From Bacteriovoracaceae bacterium UBA7317 (lineage in GTDB: Bacteria > Bdellovibrionota > Bacteriovoracia > Bacteriovoracales > Bacteriovoracaceae): 39,755 nucleotides of DNA. The stretch lies in the NCBI GenBank assembly GCA_002474345.1, contig DKQD01000034.1:1-39755 (forward strand), written 5' to 3'. Below the pieces are notes generated by a model. It ran no database searches. It saw only the letters and a list, made by a program, of their open reading frames with translations, and was not told the DNA's origin. A program made the position numbers and the translations under genes. Positions 1 through 9,800 of the stretch are shown piece by piece. Within the stretch, counting starts at the first letter, position 1. Each line of letters starts with the position of its first letter.

Positions 1-1
1 T

Positions 2-583
2 CTTGCCTTAGATAAAGAAGGGGTAGAGGTTTCTATCTTTGCTCCAAATGAAAGACAACACCATGTTGTTAATCATTTGAAAGCCGATGAATCAAAAAGC
101 GAGCAAAGAAATATTTTTATAGAAGCCGCACGTATCGCAAGAGGTCAAATAACTCCTCTCGAAAATGTAAAAAGTGACGACCTTGACGGACTTGTTATAC
201 CTGGCGGATATGGTGTGGCCAAAAACCTATGTGAATTTGCTTTTAAAGGACACCAGGCTTCTACAAATGATAAAGTTAAAAACCTCATACTCGACCTGTA
301 CAAAGCAAAAAAGCCTATTGGCGCTCTTTGTATAGCTCCGGCCCTCATAGGACTTGTTCTTGGAGAGCATGGGGTCCAAGTCACCATTGGTGATGATAAA
401 GAAATGGCTCAAGAAATTGAAAAAACTGGAGCTAAACATATCAATAAAGAAGCCAATGAAGCCCATGCAGATGAGACACATAAAATCGTATCAACACCTG
501 CCTATATGTATGGTGAGGCCCGCTTATCAGACATTAATCAAGGCATTACAAAGTGTGTCGATCAAGTCTTGAACTGGGTATAA
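2..583 (+). CDS. elbB: ElbB-like DJ-1/PfpI family glyoxalase (5' end outside window)
   Basis: The reading frame is open from base 2 and stops with TAA at 581-583, so the start codon lies upstream of the window. A TTG at 77 is inside the gene and is not the start, because upstream codons still match the family (the APNERQ / VVNH stretch aligns with APDKQQ / VINH of E. coli ElbB). Family landmarks are IEAARIARG, the loop IPGGYGVAKNL, and the nucleophile elbow CIAPAL with the expected catalytic Cys at bases 329-331. TPAYM lies near the C-terminus. ElbB proteins belong to the class I glutamine amidotransferase-like fold. The E. coli protein has glyoxalase activity in vitro, and its older link to isoprenoid synthesis is indirect. 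A cytosolic role in carbonyl detoxification is the likely function. A two-way terminator follows the stop. Confidence 0.9.
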   Translation, partial: LALDKEGVEVSIFAPNERQHHVVNHLKADESKSEQRNIFIEAARIARGQITPLENVKSDDLDGLVIPGGYGVAKNLCEFAFKGHQASTNDKVKNLILDLYKAKKPIGALCIAPALIGLVLGEHGVQVTIGDDKEMAQEIEKTGAKHINKEANEAHADETHKIVSTPAYMYGEARLSDINQGITKCVDQVLNWV

Positions 584-607
584 AAAAGTAAGTTATTCTT
601 ACTTTTT
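583..607. terminator. Bidirectional terminator between elbB and the DUF2905 gene
   Basis: A perfect 10-bp inverted repeat, AAAAAGTAAG (583-592) and CTTACTTTTT (598-607), has a 5-nt loop TTATT. It starts at the last base of the elbB stop codon and covers the last codons of the convergent gene. With the A-tract on one side and the T-tract on the other, it can end transcription from both directions. The stem is AT-rich, so it is weaker than a GC-rich terminator. Confidence 0.7.
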
Positions 608-811
608 AAAAATATTAAAGAGAAGGCTCAAAACAACGCTCAAGATAATACAAGTTACCAGGGGAAAGTGAAAACTAAAGTTTCCTTTTTTGAAGGAGAT
701 GTCCCCTGGAAGCTTTCCAAATGGAAAGTTTTTAAATCCAAAGTGCCACAAGAGCCCAACGATAATAAAAGCAACACCTAAAGCAACAAACAATTTTGGT
801 CCATTCCCCAT
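599..811 (-). CDS. DUF2905 family small membrane protein
   Basis: A protein of 70 residues with two hydrophobic segments (about residues 8-24 and 50-67). Between them is the family signature FPFGKLPGDISFKKGNFSF, followed by HFPLVTCI. This pattern of one helix, the LPGD...GNF hairpin and a second helix is typical of DUF2905, a small inner-membrane family of unknown function. I chose ATG at 811 because AAGG lies 5 nt upstream of it. A GTG two codons further up (817) overlaps that AAGG and is less likely. The gene converges on elbB, and its last codons overlap the shared terminator. No function can be given. Confidence 0.8.
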   Translation of the reverse strand: MGNGPKLFVALGVAFIIVGLLWHFGFKNFPFGKLPGDISFKKGNFSFHFPLVTCIILSVVLSLLFNIFKK

Positions 812-918
812 TTTCACCTTCGATTTTTAACTATGGCCTTTTGGCATTTGTCTAGACCCTATCAAAACCGTCAAAACTACTGGGACTTTATTCCCTCTAC
901 CAACGACTTAAAAACTTC

Positions 919-957
919 TCCTATAATTATCATAGGATCTCATGAGTTGAAAAACTC
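919..957 (+). promoter_or_regulatory. Possible promoter and small hairpins upstream of the SH3-like gene
   Basis: A TATAAT hexamer at 922-927 lies in a 6-bp inverted repeat TCCTAT/ATAGGA (919-924 and 932-937). A second hairpin, GAGTT-GAAA-AACTC (944-957), follows. If TATAAT is a -10 element, transcription would start near 934 and give a leader of about 55 nt. No convincing -35 is present at the right spacing. Nothing else is seen in the 818-989 gap. Confidence 0.3.
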
Positions 958-989
958 CTTTTAAAACCTTTAAAATAAGGTAAAAAACC

Positions 990-1763
990 ATGATCGAAAT
1001 GGAAATCAAGAGAGATATTGAAAGAGAAGACAAGAAGGAAAAAGAAAAAAGACCTTACCCTCATTCTTCACAACAATACTTTAATAAATTACCTGTTCAA
1101 TCCATTCCACAAAATGTTGTCCTCTATGAAGATCCTCTTCTTTCAAAGCGGATAGAAGTAATTGAATCTGGGCACTTAAGAATCGAAAGAAATCAGGAAG
1201 AAATGAGGCAAGCTTTTAAAAAAATGGAAAAAGATATTGATTGTCTAGAAAAGCTGGCCTCAGAAAACCTCCGGCTTTTTAAAGAAAGCAAAGTTAAAGA
1301 TGAAAACTACTGGAAGACTTTGACCGATGCAAAAGAAGATTCTTCAAAAAAGGCCATAACAATTGGCATGGGAATACTTCTATCTATTGCAGTGGGTATC
1401 CTGCTCCCCTATTTTAAATCTCAAAAATTGGCTTTTGTAGATGATCCGGAAGAGATCGTTAGCCTCTTAAAGCTCCATCAGAACGAAAATGAGAAGACCC
1501 CATCAGCACAAGGTTTTTCATCAGAAAAAAACTCATTCACGGCTCCAAAGCAAAAACCACATAACTTTTTAGTCTCAATGAAGTTCGTCAATATCAGAAA
1601 AGAACCAAGCCTAAACTCTAAAACAATCCTAACAATCCCTCCTAATCAAAGAGTCAAACTTTTAAAAAAATATGGTGGATGGCGCTTCATCTCATTTTTT
1701 GACCATGTTAAAAGTCAAAAAGTAGAAGGGTGGGCCTATTACGAGTTTTTTACTTCCAACTAA
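990..1763 (+). CDS. Single-pass membrane protein with C-terminal SH3-like domain
   Basis: 257 residues, with no close family recognised over the full length. Residues 1-25 are very rich in Lys and Glu. Residues 55-115 are charged and heptad-like, so probably a coiled coil. One hydrophobic segment is at about 122-141. After a polar linker, residues about 193-255 form a bacterial SH3 (SH3b) type domain, recognised by VNIRKEPSLNSKTI, then the hydrophobic strand RVKLLKKYGGWRFI and closing GWAYYEFF. With a charged N-terminus the expected topology is N-in, C-out, placing the SH3 domain in the periplasm, where such domains often bind cell-wall peptides. The ATG at 990 has TAAGG 9 nt upstream. It is a single-gene unit by its spacing. 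Role unknown; a wall-sensing or scaffold role is inference. Confidence 0.75.
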   Translation: MIEMEIKRDIEREDKKEKEKRPYPHSSQQYFNKLPVQSIPQNVVLYEDPLLSKRIEVIESGHLRIERNQEEMRQAFKKMEKDIDCLEKLASENLRLFKESKVKDENYWKTLTDAKEDSSKKAITIGMGILLSIAVGILLPYFKSQKLAFVDDPEEIVSLLKLHQNENEKTPSAQGFSSEKNSFTAPKQKPHNFLVSMKFVNIRKEPSLNSKTILTIPPNQRVKLLKKYGGWRFISFFDHVKSQKVEGWAYYEFFTSN

Positions 1764-1803
1764 ATTTTATCTTTATTAATTTCCTTCAACCAAAAAAAAT
1801 TGG

Positions 1804-1818
1804 TTCATTAATAATGAA
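1804..1818. promoter_or_regulatory. Palindrome upstream of fadI-fadJ (possible operator)
   Basis: A perfect 7-1-7 inverted repeat, TTCATTA-A-TAATGAA, lies in the 168-bp gap before fadI, about 115 nt upstream of its ATG. TAGAAT at 1849-1854 could be a -10 element just downstream, although no good -35 pairs with it. Fatty-acid genes are often controlled by acyl-CoA-responsive repressors that bind palindromes in such positions. That this one is an operator is inference from position and symmetry only. Confidence 0.4.
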
Positions 1819-1931
1819 TTTTAGAAGCATTAACCCTTGGAAATTAGCTAGAATATGGGCATACTAGTGCCAAAATTTTTAGATTAAATCACCTAAACAT
1901 TTTTCCACCTTCAACCTTTAACAAGGACATA

Positions 1932-3263
1932 ATGGTTATGGCTTCTGAAACGACCACACCTAATAACGGAATTAATAATTCAGACGTTCCTGTCATCATA
2001 GATGGAGTGAGAACTCCTTTTTTAAGAAGCAATGGGGCTTTTTCTAACTTTATGGCCTACGACCTAGGGCGCTTGGCCATCTCAGGACTTATGGGAAAAA
2101 CCGGGCTTAGTCCAAAAGAAGTTGATCAAGTTATTTACGGAATTGTCGTTCCAGACCCGTCAACCCCCAACATTGCTAGGGAATGTATGCTTGGAGCTGG
2201 CCTCAGTGATTCAACACCTGCCCACACGGTATCAATGGCCTGCATAACCTCAAATATGGCCGCAACGACTGCCGCTGATCAAATCAGACTTGGAAAATGT
2301 AAAACTGCCGTCATAGGTGGAGTGGATCATATGTCTGACCCTCCCATAAGAGTTTCTAGAAACCTCCGACAGGCGCTTATTCGATTACAAAAAGCAAAAT
2401 CTCCTGCCCAAGTTTTTGGCCAGATTAGAAAGTTATCTTTTAAAGACCTTATGCCTCAGGTCCCTTCCATTACAGAGTTTTCAAACGGTCTTACCATGGG
2501 GCAAGGCTGTGAAAGAATGGCCATGGCGATGGGGGCCACAAGAGCAGAAAGCGATGAATTCGCTGCAAGAAGCCACCAACTAGCTTTTAAGGCCCAAAAA
2601 GAAGGTGTCTACGAAGGGGATATTATCCCTATAAAAGTTCCCCCCAAATTTGCTCTCGTGGACCAGGACAATGGTCCTAGAGGAGACACAACTGTAGAAA
2701 GCCTTTCCAAACTACGGCCTGCCTTTGATAAAAAGTTTGGTATTGTTACTGCTGGTAGTGCCTCATTTCTTACTGACGGGGCTTCAGCTGTCCTCATGAT
2801 GGGGAAAAAACATGCCGAAAAATTAAATTACCAGCCACTTGCCATCTTAAAGGATTACGTCTTTAAAGCAGGTGACCCTAAAGATGAAATGCTACTTGGG
2901 CCTGCTTTGGCGATTCCGGACCTACTTGCCCAAAACAACCTAACAACAGCAGACATTGATGTATGGGAGATACATGAAGCTTTTGCCGCTCAAGTCGTCT
3001 GTTTTTTTAAAGCTTTTCAAGATAAAAACTTTATGAAAAACCGTCTTGGTCACGACCAAACATTTGGAGAACTTCCTCTTGAAAAAATCAATATCTACGG
3101 CGGCTCCTTAAGCCTCGGACACCCTTTTGCAGCCACCGGTGGAAGGCTTTTAACAACTGCTTCAAAAAGGCTCCAAAAAGAGAACGCTAAATATGCTGTC
3201 GTCGCTGGCTGCGCAGCTGGAGGTCATGGAAGTGCTATCCTTCTTGAAAACCCAAACCTATAA
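1932..3263 (+). CDS. fadI: 3-ketoacyl-CoA thiolase (acetyl-CoA C-acyltransferase), FadI type
   Basis: 443 residues, close to the 436 of E. coli FadI. It catalyses the last step of beta-oxidation, cleaving 3-ketoacyl-CoA with CoA to give acetyl-CoA and a shortened acyl-CoA. All thiolase landmarks are present: nucleophilic Cys104 in VSMACITSN, His348 in WEIHEAFAAQ, His397 in GGSLSLGHPFAATGGR, and the second catalytic Cys427 in VAGCAAGGHG. The segment KDLMPQVPSITEFSNGL is typical of the FadI/mitochondrial beta-subunit branch rather than FadA. Two in-frame ATGs compete: 1932 has AAGGA only 4 nt away, while 1938 has it at 10 nt, so the true start may be two codons later. fadJ follows 91 bp downstream on the same strand, and the two subunits normally form one complex. 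Confidence 0.95.
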   Translation: MVMASETTTPNNGINNSDVPVIIDGVRTPFLRSNGAFSNFMAYDLGRLAISGLMGKTGLSPKEVDQVIYGIVVPDPSTPNIARECMLGAGLSDSTPAHTVSMACITSNMAATTAADQIRLGKCKTAVIGGVDHMSDPPIRVSRNLRQALIRLQKAKSPAQVFGQIRKLSFKDLMPQVPSITEFSNGLTMGQGCERMAMAMGATRAESDEFAARSHQLAFKAQKEGVYEGDIIPIKVPPKFALVDQDNGPRGDTTVESLSKLRPAFDKKFGIVTAGSASFLTDGASAVLMMGKKHAEKLNYQPLAILKDYVFKAGDPKDEMLLGPALAIPDLLAQNNLTTADIDVWEIHEAFAAQVVCFFKAFQDKNFMKNRLGHDQTFGELPLEKINIYGGSLSLGHPFAATGGRLLTTASKRLQKENAKYAVVAGCAAGGHGSAILLENPNL

Positions 3264-3354
3264 AAAGGTTGAAAGTGCTTTAAGAAAAGGAAAATCTTCA
3301 TTTGAAAAAATGAAAACAAATGAAAAAACAAAAAAAGAACACAAAGGATAAGGC

Positions 3355-5535
3355 ATGAGTTTACCAAATTTAAAATATTTTAACCTCTCCGTAAAAGATA
3401 ACGTTCTTATTATTGCTTTTGACGACCCTGAGGAAAAGGTCAATACATTAAATCTTAAAATGACTAGTGAATTCCATCAGATCATGGATATCATTGATAA
3501 TGATGACAATATAAAGGCCACCGTTTTTACTTCTGGTAAAGCTGATAATTTTATAGTTGGTGCCGATATAAAAATGATCAAAGAGTTTAAAACAAAAGAA
3601 GACGTCGTTAAAACATCTAAGGAAGGGCATGAACTTTTTAAAAGAATTGAAAAACACAAAAAACCTTCCGTAGCTGCCATTAATGGTCCCTGTTTAGGTG
3701 GTGGCCTAGAAGTTGCTCTTTCCTGCCATTATCGACTTGCCTCAGACAGCTCAAAAACAATTCTGGGTTTGCCGGAAGTTATGCTGGGTCTTCTTCCTGG
3801 TGGAGGTGGAACCCAGAGACTCCCGAAACTCATAGGCATTCAAAAGGCTCTCGACATGATGTTAACAGGGAAAAATATAAAACCTGCAAAAGCAAAAAAG
3901 ATGGGTCTTGTTGATGATGTGGTTTGTCCGGAAAGCCTTGAAAAAATTGCTGTCCAGGTTGCCCAAAAACTTGCTTCAGGAACGATGAAAATAAAAAGAT
4001 GGAAAGCCAAAGGAAAAGACAAAGTTCTTGAAGATAATTTTGCTGGGAGGGCCTTAGTCTTTAACCAAGCCAAGAGCATGGTTTTGAAAAAAACAGGTGG
4101 TCTCTATCCTGCCCCTCTAAAAATTCTAGAAGCTGTCAAAGCTGGTGTTAATTCTGGAGCTAAAAAAGGATATGAAGCAGAGGCAGACCTCTTCGGAGAC
4201 TTGGCCATGACAAGAGAATCAAAGTCTCTCATTTCGCTTTTTGAGGGCCAGACAAGCCTTAAAAAGAACCGCTATGGAAGCCCAGAAAATAAGCCTGATT
4301 GGATAGGAGTCATTGGTGGAGGCCTTATGGGCTCTGGTATCTCTCTTGTTAATATACAAAAAGGAATCAAGACGAGGCTCAAAGACCTTAGTCAAGAGTC
4401 GTTAGGAAAAAGTGAAAAATATGTTTGGGGTGCTCTTAATAAAAGAGTTAAAAGAAGGGCCATGAGTTCATTTGAAAGAGACAAAGTTTTCTCATCTCTG
4501 ACAACCCAAACAGACTGGTCTGTTTTTGAAAAGTGCCCTCTTGTTATTGAGGCAGTCTTTGAAGACCTTAGCCTGAAACAACATATTCTTGAAGAGTTTG
4601 AAAAAATAGCACCAGAGGACTGTGTTTTTGCAAGTAATACATCGGCCCTTCCCATTAAACAAATTGCCGCTGTTTCAAAGAGACCAGAAAATGTTCTAGG
4701 TATGCATTACTTCTCCCCTGTTGAAAAGATGCCACTTTTAGAAATTATTGTCACTGATAAAACATCTGACCGCGCTGCCAGTCTTGCTGTTGAAATGGGA
4801 ATGAAACAAGGAAAAACAGTTATTGTTGTCAATGATGGGCCAGGTTTTTATACAACGCGAATTCTTGCTCCACTTACTGATGAAGCTGCCATCATTGCCC
4901 TTGAAGGCACTGATCTTCATCACATCAATAATATTATGAAAGACTTTGGTTTTCCTGTAGGCCCTATTACACTCTGTGATGAAGTTGGACTTGATGTGGC
5001 CATGCATATTGCTAAGGACTTAAAAAAGGCTTTAGGTGAAAGAATCTGCTCTGCCCCTTCAGAGCTTATTGATGACCTCGTTAAAAATAATATGAATGGA
5101 AGAAAGAGTGGGAAAGGCTTTTTTCTCTACAATGAGACAAAATCATCGAACCCATTGACTAAAATTTTCAAAGGTTCAGGAAAAGAAATAAACCCTGCTG
5201 CATTGAAAATCGTTAGAGAAAATAGAATTGAGCTCAAAGGTCCACAATGCTCAGATGAGGAATTACAAAAAAGAATCGCTTATCGTATGATTAACGAAAG
5301 TGCTCTTTGCCTTCAGGAGAAGATTATTAAAAACCCAGTTGATGGTGACATTGGCGCTGTCTTTGGTCTTGGTTTTCCGCCAACTTTTGGAGGGCCTTTC
5401 CGCTACCTAGATTTAATAGGTGCCCAAAGTTTTCTAAATGACATGAAAAAATTTGAAGATAGATATGGAGAACGCTTTAAAGTCGCTAAAATAATTGAAG
5501 ATTACGCTAAAGAAAATAAGAAATTTCACGACTAA
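3355..5535 (+). CDS. fadJ: Fatty-acid oxidation complex alpha subunit: enoyl-CoA hydratase / 3-hydroxyacyl-CoA dehydrogenase
   Basis: 726 residues, the usual length for FadJ/FadB. The N-terminal crotonase domain (about 1-190) has the oxyanion loop GPCLGGGLEVALSC and the paired catalytic glutamates Glu119 and Glu141 (GLPEVMLGLLPGGGGTQRLP). A linker leads to the NAD-binding domain with GxGxxG at 321-326 (GVIGGGLMGSG). The catalytic His451 is in MHYFSPVEKMPLLEII, with Glu463 close by. The C-terminal dehydrogenase domain includes DGPGFYTTRIL and GPITLCDEVGLDV. The enzyme hydrates 2-enoyl-CoA and then oxidises the 3-hydroxyacyl-CoA with NAD+. The product passes to the thiolase encoded just upstream. 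The ATG at 3355 has AAGGATAAGG immediately upstream. The gene ends 10 bp before a convergent kinase gene, with no terminator seen between. Confidence 0.96.
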   Translation: MSLPNLKYFNLSVKDNVLIIAFDDPEEKVNTLNLKMTSEFHQIMDIIDNDDNIKATVFTSGKADNFIVGADIKMIKEFKTKEDVVKTSKEGHELFKRIEKHKKPSVAAINGPCLGGGLEVALSCHYRLASDSSKTILGLPEVMLGLLPGGGGTQRLPKLIGIQKALDMMLTGKNIKPAKAKKMGLVDDVVCPESLEKIAVQVAQKLASGTMKIKRWKAKGKDKVLEDNFAGRALVFNQAKSMVLKKTGGLYPAPLKILEAVKAGVNSGAKKGYEAEADLFGDLAMTRESKSLISLFEGQTSLKKNRYGSPENKPDWIGVIGGGLMGSGISLVNIQKGIKTRLKDLSQESLGKSEKYVWGALNKRVKRRAMSSFERDKVFSSLTTQTDWSVFEKCPLVIEAVFEDLSLKQHILEEFEKIAPEDCVFASNTSALPIKQIAAVSKRPENVLGMHYFSPVEKMPLLEIIVTDKTSDRAASLAVEMGMKQGKTVIVVNDGPGFYTTRILAPLTDEAAIIALEGTDLHHINNIMKDFGFPVGPITLCDEVGLDVAMHIAKDLKKALGERICSAPSELIDDLVKNNMNGRKSGKGFFLYNETKSSNPLTKIFKGSGKEINPAALKIVRENRIELKGPQCSDEELQKRIAYRMINESALCLQEKIIKNPVDGDIGAVFGLGFPPTFGGPFRYLDLIGAQSFLNDMKKFEDRYGERFKVAKIIEDYAKENKKFHD

Positions 5536-5545
5536 AAACTAAACT

Positions 5546-6793
5546 TTAAGATTCTTCTTCCTTTTTTTCCTGAAAGGGAAGAAGGATCTTAAAGCAGGTT
5601 TGAGGACCATCCACAAGCTTAAGGCTCCCATTATGATTTTCAATAATACTTTGGGAAATACTTAAACCTAAGCCTGTCTTCTTGGGAATTTCTGTTGAAA
5701 AAAAAGGCTCAAATATTTTCTCCCTTATAGACTCAGGGATTTCTTTTCCAGAGTCTGAAAATAGTACTTCAATTTCTTTATTTGATTTTTTTGATACCAC
5801 AATTTTTATCCAAGACTTATCTTCACCTCGTCCATATTCAAAGCTATTTATAACTAGATTTGAGAAAGCCTGCTGCAATTCAACTTTTCTTGCATGAACG
5901 GTAAGGCCACCTTCACACTGAACATTGATTTCATAAGAGTAATTTTTAAGTTTCTCCAAATAAAGCTCAAAAGAGTTTAAGATTATTGGTTTCAAATCAA
6001 TAGTTTCAAAAGGATCATGAGAACCATCTTTTGCAAAATTTCTCAACTCTTTTATTATCTTTGTTATTCGATTCGAGTTATCTTTTAATTTGTCAGCAAC
6101 ATCAATCAAAGAATCTTCGACTTCCTTTGCTACCTCATTTTTTTTTAGAATTTTCTTTAGGGTATAAATTTGTCCTACGATAATTGTAAGGGGGTTGTTT
6201 ATTTCATGAGATACACCTCCGGCCATCTCACTCAGTGTCGCCATTTTTGAGGCATTAAAAGACATCATAACTTTTGAATCCGGAAAAATATCCGGTGTAC
6301 TTTTTTTTAAACCCTTTAAATTAATTAAAGTTAAGCATGGACCTACAAAGAAAAAAACTTTATAAATTACTTCCCACTCCCTTTTAGATAAAAGGGCCTC
6401 AGTATACGAAGAAACATCACCACCACTCTCAAACACTATAAAATAAAAAGATGTAATTAAAAGAGGTAAGAATACTAGGTAAAAGTGTCTTATCCCTTTT
6501 AAAAAGGCACTAAAAAAAGGTAATAAAAATGCGAAGAAAAGGTATGGAGAATTTAATTTTCCAGTATTCCAAAGACAAATTATCCAAAAAACCAACGATG
6601 AAATGATCCAAGTTTGATAGATGGCCTCTGTTTCTTTTTTAGATTTCCATGTCCATAGTCCGCTTGCAAGTAATAAAACAACATAAAAAAAAGATAATGT
6701 ACTCAGATTAGGTTGAAGAGATAAAAGATTTAAGCCGACCAGAATGCCCAAAAAACCGTAGTAGATGAGGATTCCAAAAAAGAACTTTCCCAT
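5546..6793 (-). CDS. Multi-pass membrane sensor histidine kinase
   Basis: 415 residues. The first 160 residues hold about six hydrophobic segments (near 5-22, 34-48, 62-75, 84-98, 103-121 and 145-159), with no large periplasmic loop. The signal may therefore come from the membrane itself. The phosphoacceptor is His196 in the H-box MAGGVSHEINNPL. The ATPase domain shows the N-box QQAFSNLVINSFEYG, a G1-type SDSGKEIP, the F-box EPFFST and the G2 box KKTGLGLSISQSII, so it should be active. There is no fused receiver. It is the last gene of a minus-strand set with a receiver gene and a CheA-like kinase, starting 16 nt after the CheA-like stop. AGGAG sits 12 nt from the ATG, rather far. The ligand and the cognate receiver are not known; co-transcription makes the 10335-10688 receiver a candidate. 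Confidence 0.88.
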   Translation of the reverse strand: MGKFFFGILIYYGFLGILVGLNLLSLQPNLSTLSFFYVVLLLASGLWTWKSKKETEAIYQTWIISSLVFWIICLWNTGKLNSPYLFFAFLLPFFSAFLKGIRHFYLVFLPLLITSFYFIVFESGGDVSSYTEALLSKREWEVIYKVFFFVGPCLTLINLKGLKKSTPDIFPDSKVMMSFNASKMATLSEMAGGVSHEINNPLTIIVGQIYTLKKILKKNEVAKEVEDSLIDVADKLKDNSNRITKIIKELRNFAKDGSHDPFETIDLKPIILNSFELYLEKLKNYSYEINVQCEGGLTVHARKVELQQAFSNLVINSFEYGRGEDKSWIKIVVSKKSNKEIEVLFSDSGKEIPESIREKIFEPFFSTEIPKKTGLGLSISQSIIENHNGSLKLVDGPQTCFKILLPFQEKKEEES

Positions 6794-6809
6794 CTCAAGT
6801 CACTTCTCC

Positions 6810-9800
6810 TTAAGCTACATTAGTCGACTTAATTGTCAAAACAAACTCAGTTCCTTTACCAAGAGTCGTCCTTACAGATACACCACCACCTAGTTTTTCA
6901 AGGTTCTTTTTGACAATATCCATTCCAACGCCTCGTCCTGAAAGTTCATCAACACTATCTTTCTGGCTAAAGCTTGGAAGGAAGATGATATCCATAGCTT
7001 CCTCATCACTCATATTACTCAATTGATCCTGGTTATAAATACCTTTCTCAAAAGCTTTTTTCTTTAAAATATCCACATCAATTCCAGCACCGTCGTCTTT
7101 GATCTTTATTTCTACATAGCTGATATCAGGTTCATTACAAGTTACTTCGATTTTACCTTGCGGTTTTTTACCTTTTTCTCTTCTTGCATCCTGTTCTTCA
7201 ATACCATGATCGATAGAGTTTCTAAGAAGGTGGACAAAAGCATCTTGCAACACATTTAGGGATTCTCTATTAAGAGTTATTTCATTTCCTTGAATAATGA
7301 AGTCCACATCTTTATTCAACTTCGTAGAAATGTCCATAACCATCGACTTAAATTTTTGAAGAGAAGGTATAACTGGTATATCTGTCAACCTTTCAGCTGC
7401 AATCCTTATCTCTCCAATATTTCCGTCAATAACAGTTTGATTAAGCCTCTTTAGATTTCTAAGGACAACAGGAACCATCTCAACTTTACTAATCTCTTGA
7501 TCTTCATCATCATCGTCTTTTTTCTCTTGATAAAACCCATTAAGGAGTTGAGAGAAATCGATAAGCTTTAAATAAAGATAGTCTGAGTTCTCTTCAAAAA
7601 ACTTTATAAGAAGACTAGCAACTGGATCACCGTCTTCAATCAAGGCCCTTGTCTTGTCTGGTAAATCATTCACTATTCTAGTTGTTCTAAAGTCTGCCAA
7701 TATCATCTTAATCTTAGGTAAGGTGCTTTCATCTGGGCAAATGAAGTAGTTGAAAAAGTTGCTTTCACCATCATCGACCAAATATTTTCCAGCTTCCTTA
7801 AAAAGATCGCCTGGATCCTCTTTTGAGCTATTGATCCTTTTCAAAGTTTTAACGAGTATTGAATTAGAACTTACACCTTTAATTTTCTCTTGAATTTTAT
7901 GTATATCCTGGGCCAAGTCATTCATTTCATTAAAAAACCGCTTATCGCTATCTGACTTTCTAACATTGTCATAATCGAGGCGGCAAGTAAGGGCAAAGTA
8001 AAGCCAAAGCTCTCTTACTTGAAAACGAATTCTCTCTTTATTTTCCAAAAATTTCTTTGGGCCGGATTTGATTATTCCAAAGATATCACTGAAAACCCTG
8101 CTTAAAAAATGAAAGTTAAGCCTTCTACATTCAGAAAGAATTCTTTCCAGCTTTATAACCGAATCTTCCATTTCAAAGATATGATCAATTCCTCTAGAAA
8201 AGTCATAGAAATTTTTAAAAATTTCTGACCAATCATCACATTGTTTTGTATAAGGCATATTCATGTCTGATTGTTGATAAATAGACCTTACAATATCTTT
8301 AATCTCAACATAGTTTCCAATAAAATCCTTACTAAACTCTTCAAGATCAGAATTTCTGAGATCTTCAAGGTTATTGAAAGACCCTTCAAATTGGTGAACC
8401 ATTTCTGAAACATCCAATCGATTCATGGATCTTAAAGATCCTTTTAGAGAGTGAGTGTTTCGTTTTAGAACTGAAATAATATCATCTTTAATATCTTTTT
8501 CCTGAACTTCAACAAAAACTTTCTTCCTTGTTTTACCTGGTTGATTAGCATCAAAAAGATGCTCTTTTCTCGTAATGTTTTTTGAGATCAACTGGTCGAG
8601 GTTAACTGTGAAGTTTTGTATTTCTCCAACAAGTTTTTTCTCAAACTCATTTTCAATTCTAAAGACTTTCTTTGCCAAGCTCCCATAATCGTTAATTTCA
8701 GAATTAATTTCATAAAGTTTTGAAATAATCGGATTGAAATCTTCTCTTGATATAGCTTTTCCCTCAGAAACTGATTTTCTTATTTCGGTCACATGACTTT
8801 CGGCGATATGTGTAATACTTGATATTGAGAAGAAGTTGAATGCTCTTGAATTTCCTTTAAGAGTATGGAGGTAACGAAACATTTCTGTCAAAACATTCGA
8901 GTCCGTAGGTGCAGCTTTGGCCAAAACCATCGTATCCTCAACAAGCTTTGGTGCACTTTGAAGAAATTGAGAAATATCTTCAATATCCAAGTTTGCCATT
9001 TCTGTAATAATTGAGATGTTTTTCTGGTTGGCCTTCTTCTCTTTTTCAACTTTAGCAGCAAGTTTCTCTCTCTCAGTTATATCTTCAACGATAAACATAA
9101 GGTTTTCTAAATTTTCATCTTCATCCCATAGTGGTGTGTAAGAAATTGAAAAGACGCGATCCTCTTCCTTCTCATCAACGATTTTTATATATTCCATTCT
9201 AGGAGCCAAGTGCTCCTCCATTAATAGGTATTGGAGCTCATTTTCCCCAAAGATAGCAAAAAGAGCACTTTTTATATTAGAGAACTGTTCTGACTGTCTA
9301 TTTACATCTTTATATAGTGTTTCAAGAATATTTTCCCCAATTACTTCCTGCCCAAATACTTCATTAGTATAGGCAGAAACAGGACCAATAATTTCAAGAC
9401 TTTCATTCACTGAAAAAACAGCTTGCTGCATATTATTAAGGAGGTTTGAAACTTTTTCTTTCTCTTCTTCAATTTCTTTTGTAGCTTCTTTGACTTTATC
9501 TTCCAGGTTTTCTGCATAATCTTTTAACTTTTCGTGAGAAACTTTCAGTTTATCTTTCATACCATTAAATGAGATGACAACTTCCTCTAGCTCATCTTTT
9601 GTATTTGATTGTTTCCTTTTAAGTATAAGACCTTCACCACTTAAGTCATCAAGGTCAAGAGCTGAAGCATAGCCAGCCATATGCGAAAGATGCCTAGAAA
9701 CTAGACTCCTAAACACAAAGAAAAGAAGAAATGTTGTTGCAACTACCTGAGATACTTGAATAATCAATTGGGTAATCATCTGTTTAACGAGGGTGTCCCT

